63,290 bases of DNA, from positions 1 to 63,290 of the forward strand of contig JADFUW010000027.1 in assembly GCA_015222205.1 (NCBI GenBank). The letters run 5' to 3'. The stretch is from Chloroflexota bacterium. GTDB lineage: Bacteria; Chloroflexota; Dehalococcoidia; Dehalococcoidales; UBA5760. A model generated the notes under the pieces. The model did no database searches, was not told the origin of the DNA, and saw only the letters and a list, made by a program, of their open reading frames with translations. The translations under genes were made by a program, and so were the position numbers. How positions within the stretch are numbered: the stretch's first letter is position 1; each line of letters opens with the position of its first letter. This document shows, piece after piece, positions 60,911 through 63,290 of this stretch.

Positions 60911-62191
60911 TTATCCGCTCGGGTTCACAACACACCCAACAAACAGTATGGCACCGGTCTGTATGTCGTGAATCAGAAAGAGAAAGGGGTGATCAACGGT
61001 AACCTCAACAGGCTCCTCCCCCGGTGGCATAGCCGTCGGCATTATCACTGCAGTAGCAGCTGCTGCTTCTGTACCTGCTTCATCGACGGAGACGAATGCC
61101 TTGTGGATCACATCTCCGATGAACAGGTCGCGGTTGCCCGTCATGCCTGAGAAGTCTGCAACCCCCCATAAGAAAGCATCTGGCATGCCCATCGCTGCGA
61201 GAGTCTCGCCCAGCATAAAGTCCGATTCAAACTCGAATTTCGGTATCGTCAGGGCTACCTCCCTGTACTCCATACTGCCAATAATCTCATCCAGCCGTTG
61301 GGCATCTAACGATCCTTCAAACGCCTCGAATTGGCCAGCACGGGGAAGCAAGATGAGCATCGAGAGTTCACGGCCGTCATAGGGTAGTTCAATAGCCTGA
61401 TAGTTATCTCCCTCAGCGTAGCCAAGTGATTCGGTCTGCCTCATCATCGGCACAATGACTTCATCCCCGTTGAGTAGATGGAAAGTGCCATCACTAGTTG
61501 CATCCTCGTTAAAAGGAAACGCCCAAGCTGCGTTGAAATAGATGGCGTTGGTTAAAACAAGGCGGGTCAGCTGGTCTATTAATCCCTGTGGAATAAGGTC
61601 CTCAATTTTGCCCTCAGTCTGTTCGCTTACCCAATCGTTAATGTTAATACGAGACTCCTCAGGGGCTTTTGCAAAATCGAGTATTCTTAGTCCGGCGCCA
61701 TAATTCTCGGCAAGTGTATCGAGGAAACTGGCAAGGAATTTGTAGTCCTTTTGTCCCCAAATAGCATTAACAATATTCAATCTGAAACCTTCACCATCTT
61801 TGCCCTTTACTCCTTCACCACGCTTAGCAAGTTCAATGTCCAAGCTATTAAAAGCCGGGTGTAGCCGGTCTTTTGGGAGGTTGAAGTGCAGAGCGTTAGC
61901 CATCTGCTCTTCTGTTTCCCCACTAGCACCAGCATAGGTCATCGCCAGCGCCAGTGATATGCTGTAGGGGGAATAGAATAGATTGCCATCACCTGCTCTC
62001 AATTGCTGATAGAGGTCCAGCGCGAAAGTGCTATTATTGCTAACCAGGTTATTGAGGTCGCCTTCAGTTACGCTGGGTGAGGTGATTCGTGGTTTGTCTG
62101 ATTGTAGCACATTACCCTCTACAGGCTGAACGCAGGCGGTCAAGCTAGTCATCAGAATTGCCATTGAAGCAAAGACCATCATTCTCTTCAT
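60911..62191 (-). CDS. Serpin, secreted lipoprotein
   Basis: A serpin-fold protease inhibitor. From ATG 62191 (GAGAGGTG upstream) it has 426 residues with a lipobox (ILMTSLTAC). Family motifs are NSTFALDLYQQL, NIVNAIWGQKDYKFL, VLTNAIYFNAAWAFPF, and the C-terminal DHPFLFLIHD. The reactive loop reads GTEAAAATAVIMPTAMPP: the alanine-rich hinge is of the inhibitory type and P1 is probably Ala or Met, which would suit an elastase-like protease. Confidence 0.93.
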   Translation of the reverse strand: MKRMMVFASMAILMTSLTACVQPVEGNVLQSDKPRITSPSVTEGDLNNLVSNNSTFALDLYQQLRAGDGNLFYSPYSISLALAMTYAGASGETEEQMANALHFNLPKDRLHPAFNSLDIELAKRGEGVKGKDGEGFRLNIVNAIWGQKDYKFLASFLDTLAENYGAGLRILDFAKAPEESRININDWVSEQTEGKIEDLIPQGLIDQLTRLVLTNAIYFNAAWAFPFNEDATSDGTFHLLNGDEVIVPMMRQTESLGYAEGDNYQAIELPYDGRELSMLILLPRAGQFEAFEGSLDAQRLDEIIGSMEYREVALTIPKFEFESDFMLGETLAAMGMPDAFLWGVADFSGMTGNRDLFIGDVIHKAFVSVDEAGTEAAAATAVIMPTAMPPGEEPVEVTVDHPFLFLIHDIQTGAILFVGCVVNPSG

Positions 62192-62350
62192 CTCGATCAC
62201 CTCTCTTATCTTATGAGTTATTACCTAACATTATAACGGAAACCTTGACCTAAGGTTAGCAGCGTGCGGGACCAAAAGAAACACCATATCTTTGTGTTAA
62301 ACAGTGCGCCCACTCGGAAATGAAAAATCTATTTGATCAGGTCAGAAGAC

Positions 62351-62965
62351 TTACTCATATCCGGTGCTCACTTGTGTGATATTTCCATATTCATCGCAGA
62401 TGTAGGTACCCTTTGCTGTGCGAGAATAGAAATAATTGGTGTCAGGGGTACCATCACCATTGAAATCATGAAGAAATAGAACATAGCCTATACCGGCCTG
62501 ACCATGTCTCGTGGTATCATCGGGGAAGCGATGCATGCCACGGGTTGGTATCCTGACGGGGTTGGGAAGTTGACTCAACTTATTGTTCCTCATCATGACT
62601 TGTACTGCGTCTTGAACCTTGCGTAATTCCTCTGCCGCTGCTGCCTGTGGAGAGGGAGACGGCGCTTCAGAAGTGCTGCTTGGAGTCGTTTCCGTAGGCT
62701 GCGTCGGGGCGGGTGCAGGCGACTCGACTTCTGGCTTGGTTGCTCCTGTATCTCCAGGAATTTCTGCGTTCAGAGGATTTGAATCATACGGATCCCAATA
62801 CCCATCATTATCGGTATCTACGTTATTTGGGTTTGTGGCAGCTCTTACTTCTTGGGCATCAGACCATCCATCGCCGTCAGAATCAACTGGTTCCGCACAA
62901 GATATCGCCCCTACGAGGGAAAACGGAATAAGAGAAGTTATCAACAGTACCCTTAGTTTTCTCAT
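62351..62965 (-). CDS. Lipoprotein with calcium-binding repeats
   Basis: A 204-residue lipoprotein: signal ending in LVGAISC, then thrombospondin type-3-like repeats DSDGDGWSDAQE and DTDNDGYWDPYDSNP that bind calcium, a Pro/Thr/Ser-rich linker, and a C-terminal domain of about 90 residues (ELRKVQDAVQVMMRNN...FNGDGTPDTNYFYSRT) that looks like the non-helical part of a type IV pilin-like protein. It lies upstream of the serpin on the same strand. Role unknown; cell-surface location is likely. Confidence 0.7.
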   Translation of the reverse strand: MRKLRVLLITSLIPFSLVGAISCAEPVDSDGDGWSDAQEVRAATNPNNVDTDNDGYWDPYDSNPLNAEIPGDTGATKPEVESPAPAPTQPTETTPSSTSEAPSPSPQAAAAEELRKVQDAVQVMMRNNKLSQLPNPVRIPTRGMHRFPDDTTRHGQAGIGYVLFLHDFNGDGTPDTNYFYSRTAKGTYICDEYGNITQVSTGYE

Positions 62966-63165
62966 AACTCAATTCCCCTCGCCCAAACCTTAGTCACCTA
63001 ACAATAATGATATATCATCTGTCACGGTTAGGCAATCTTCTGCAGAGGGTAATGCACTGTAATCAGCGGCTCGCGCGACAAATGAGGACACATAACAAGC
63101 AGTTGTGACATTACACATTCTGGACTTTTGTACAACTACGCTAACCTTTTGTGCGAGATTCGATT
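62966..63165. other. Intergenic region
   Basis: About 200 bp between the lipoprotein start and the end of the HAD gene. It must hold the lipoprotein promoter; no clear -35/-10 pair, RNA gene or repeat is seen. Confidence 0.35.
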
Positions 63166-63290
63166 TTATATCGAACTCAATATGCCAGGCAATTCAGCGA
63201 GGCTCTTTATTATAAAGTCGGGCTTCTCGTCTTCGCTGCCTATTATCTCCTCGTAGCGGTCATTCCACCTAAACCACACGCTTTTCATCC
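63166..63290 (-). CDS. HAD-superfamily hydrolase, C-terminal end (cut by window)
   Basis: The minus strand is open from the right edge to TAA at 63168-63166 and reads MKSVWFRWNDRYEEIIG, then DEKPDFIIKSLAELPGIL. This is the usual ending of HAD phosphatases (GMKxVW... then a PDxxIxSLxELP tail). The catalytic part lies outside the window. Confidence 0.6.
   Translation of the reverse strand, partial: MKSVWFRWNDRYEEIIGSEDEKPDFIIKSLAELPGILSSI

Overview
The window looks like a chromosomal segment of a bacterium, most probably an anaerobic Chloroflexota of the class Dehalococcoidia. This is an inference from gene content and order: a nine-gene aromatic amino acid operon starting with a ferredoxin-like-domain DAHP synthase, a type I glutamine synthetase of about 440 residues, a corrinoid activator paired with a methyltetrahydrofolate methyltransferase, and an Rnf complex. 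No 16S rRNA is present, so lineage is unproven. Base composition is moderate and even, most genes sit in tight same-strand runs, and the only mobile DNA is two decayed IS fragments.

Layout. 1-2.1 kb: a truncated IS21 helper ATPase, then a zinc alcohol dehydrogenase and a class I aldolase. 2.4-6.0 kb: DUF58, a DUF4129 membrane protein and a MoxR ATPase. 6.3-12.3 kb: apbE and a complete rnfCDGEAB, followed by rsmD, coaD and a 2[4Fe-4S] ferredoxin that could supply electrons to Rnf. 13.8-17.9 kb (minus strand): AbrB-like regulator, MacA-like adaptor, ATPase, permease, CvpA. 18-21.3 kb: leuS-proC. 21.6-24.4 kb: the RACo-like/methyltransferase pair. 24.5-29.3 kb (minus): tRNA-Ala and a SipW-type signal peptidase with three secreted or anchored proteins, two of which have TasA/camelysin-type leaders. 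30-43 kb: housekeeping genes (glnA, gatB, secG, rsfS, ndk, tsaB, tsaE, thiL, rsmA, ispE, CCA transferase). 43.2-51.7 kb (minus): aroF-aroB-aroD-aroE-aroK-aroA-aroC-pheA-tyrA. 52-54 kb: PadR regulator with an MFS pump. 55-58.5 kb (minus): DUF2520 protein-panD-panB-panC. 59-60.6 kb: tRNA-Phe, tRNA-Gly, and a zinc-ribbon/bS21/RRM cluster. 61-63.3 kb: a serpin, a calcium-repeat lipoprotein and the end of a HAD hydrolase.

The most interesting signal is the leader of the aro operon. A consensus-like promoter is followed by an unannotated 29-codon ORF whose middle is packed with aromatic codons (YYTYFAFSW). Its last codons contain a 10-nt segment that can pair with the 5' arm of an intrinsic terminator just upstream of aroF. 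This is a complete ribosome-mediated attenuator, apparently sensing Tyr, Phe and Trp together at the first step of the shikimate pathway. A second, weaker leader-plus-terminator stands before the pantothenate operon. A third RNA element, an 11-bp helix burying the start codon, precedes the zinc-ribbon/S21/RRM cluster.

Three genes (rsmA, rsfS and a HAD phosphatase) have strong Shine-Dalgarno sequences but no ATG, GTG or TTG at the position where their conserved N-termini begin. Two have CTG exactly there, which suggests genuine CUG initiation in this organism.
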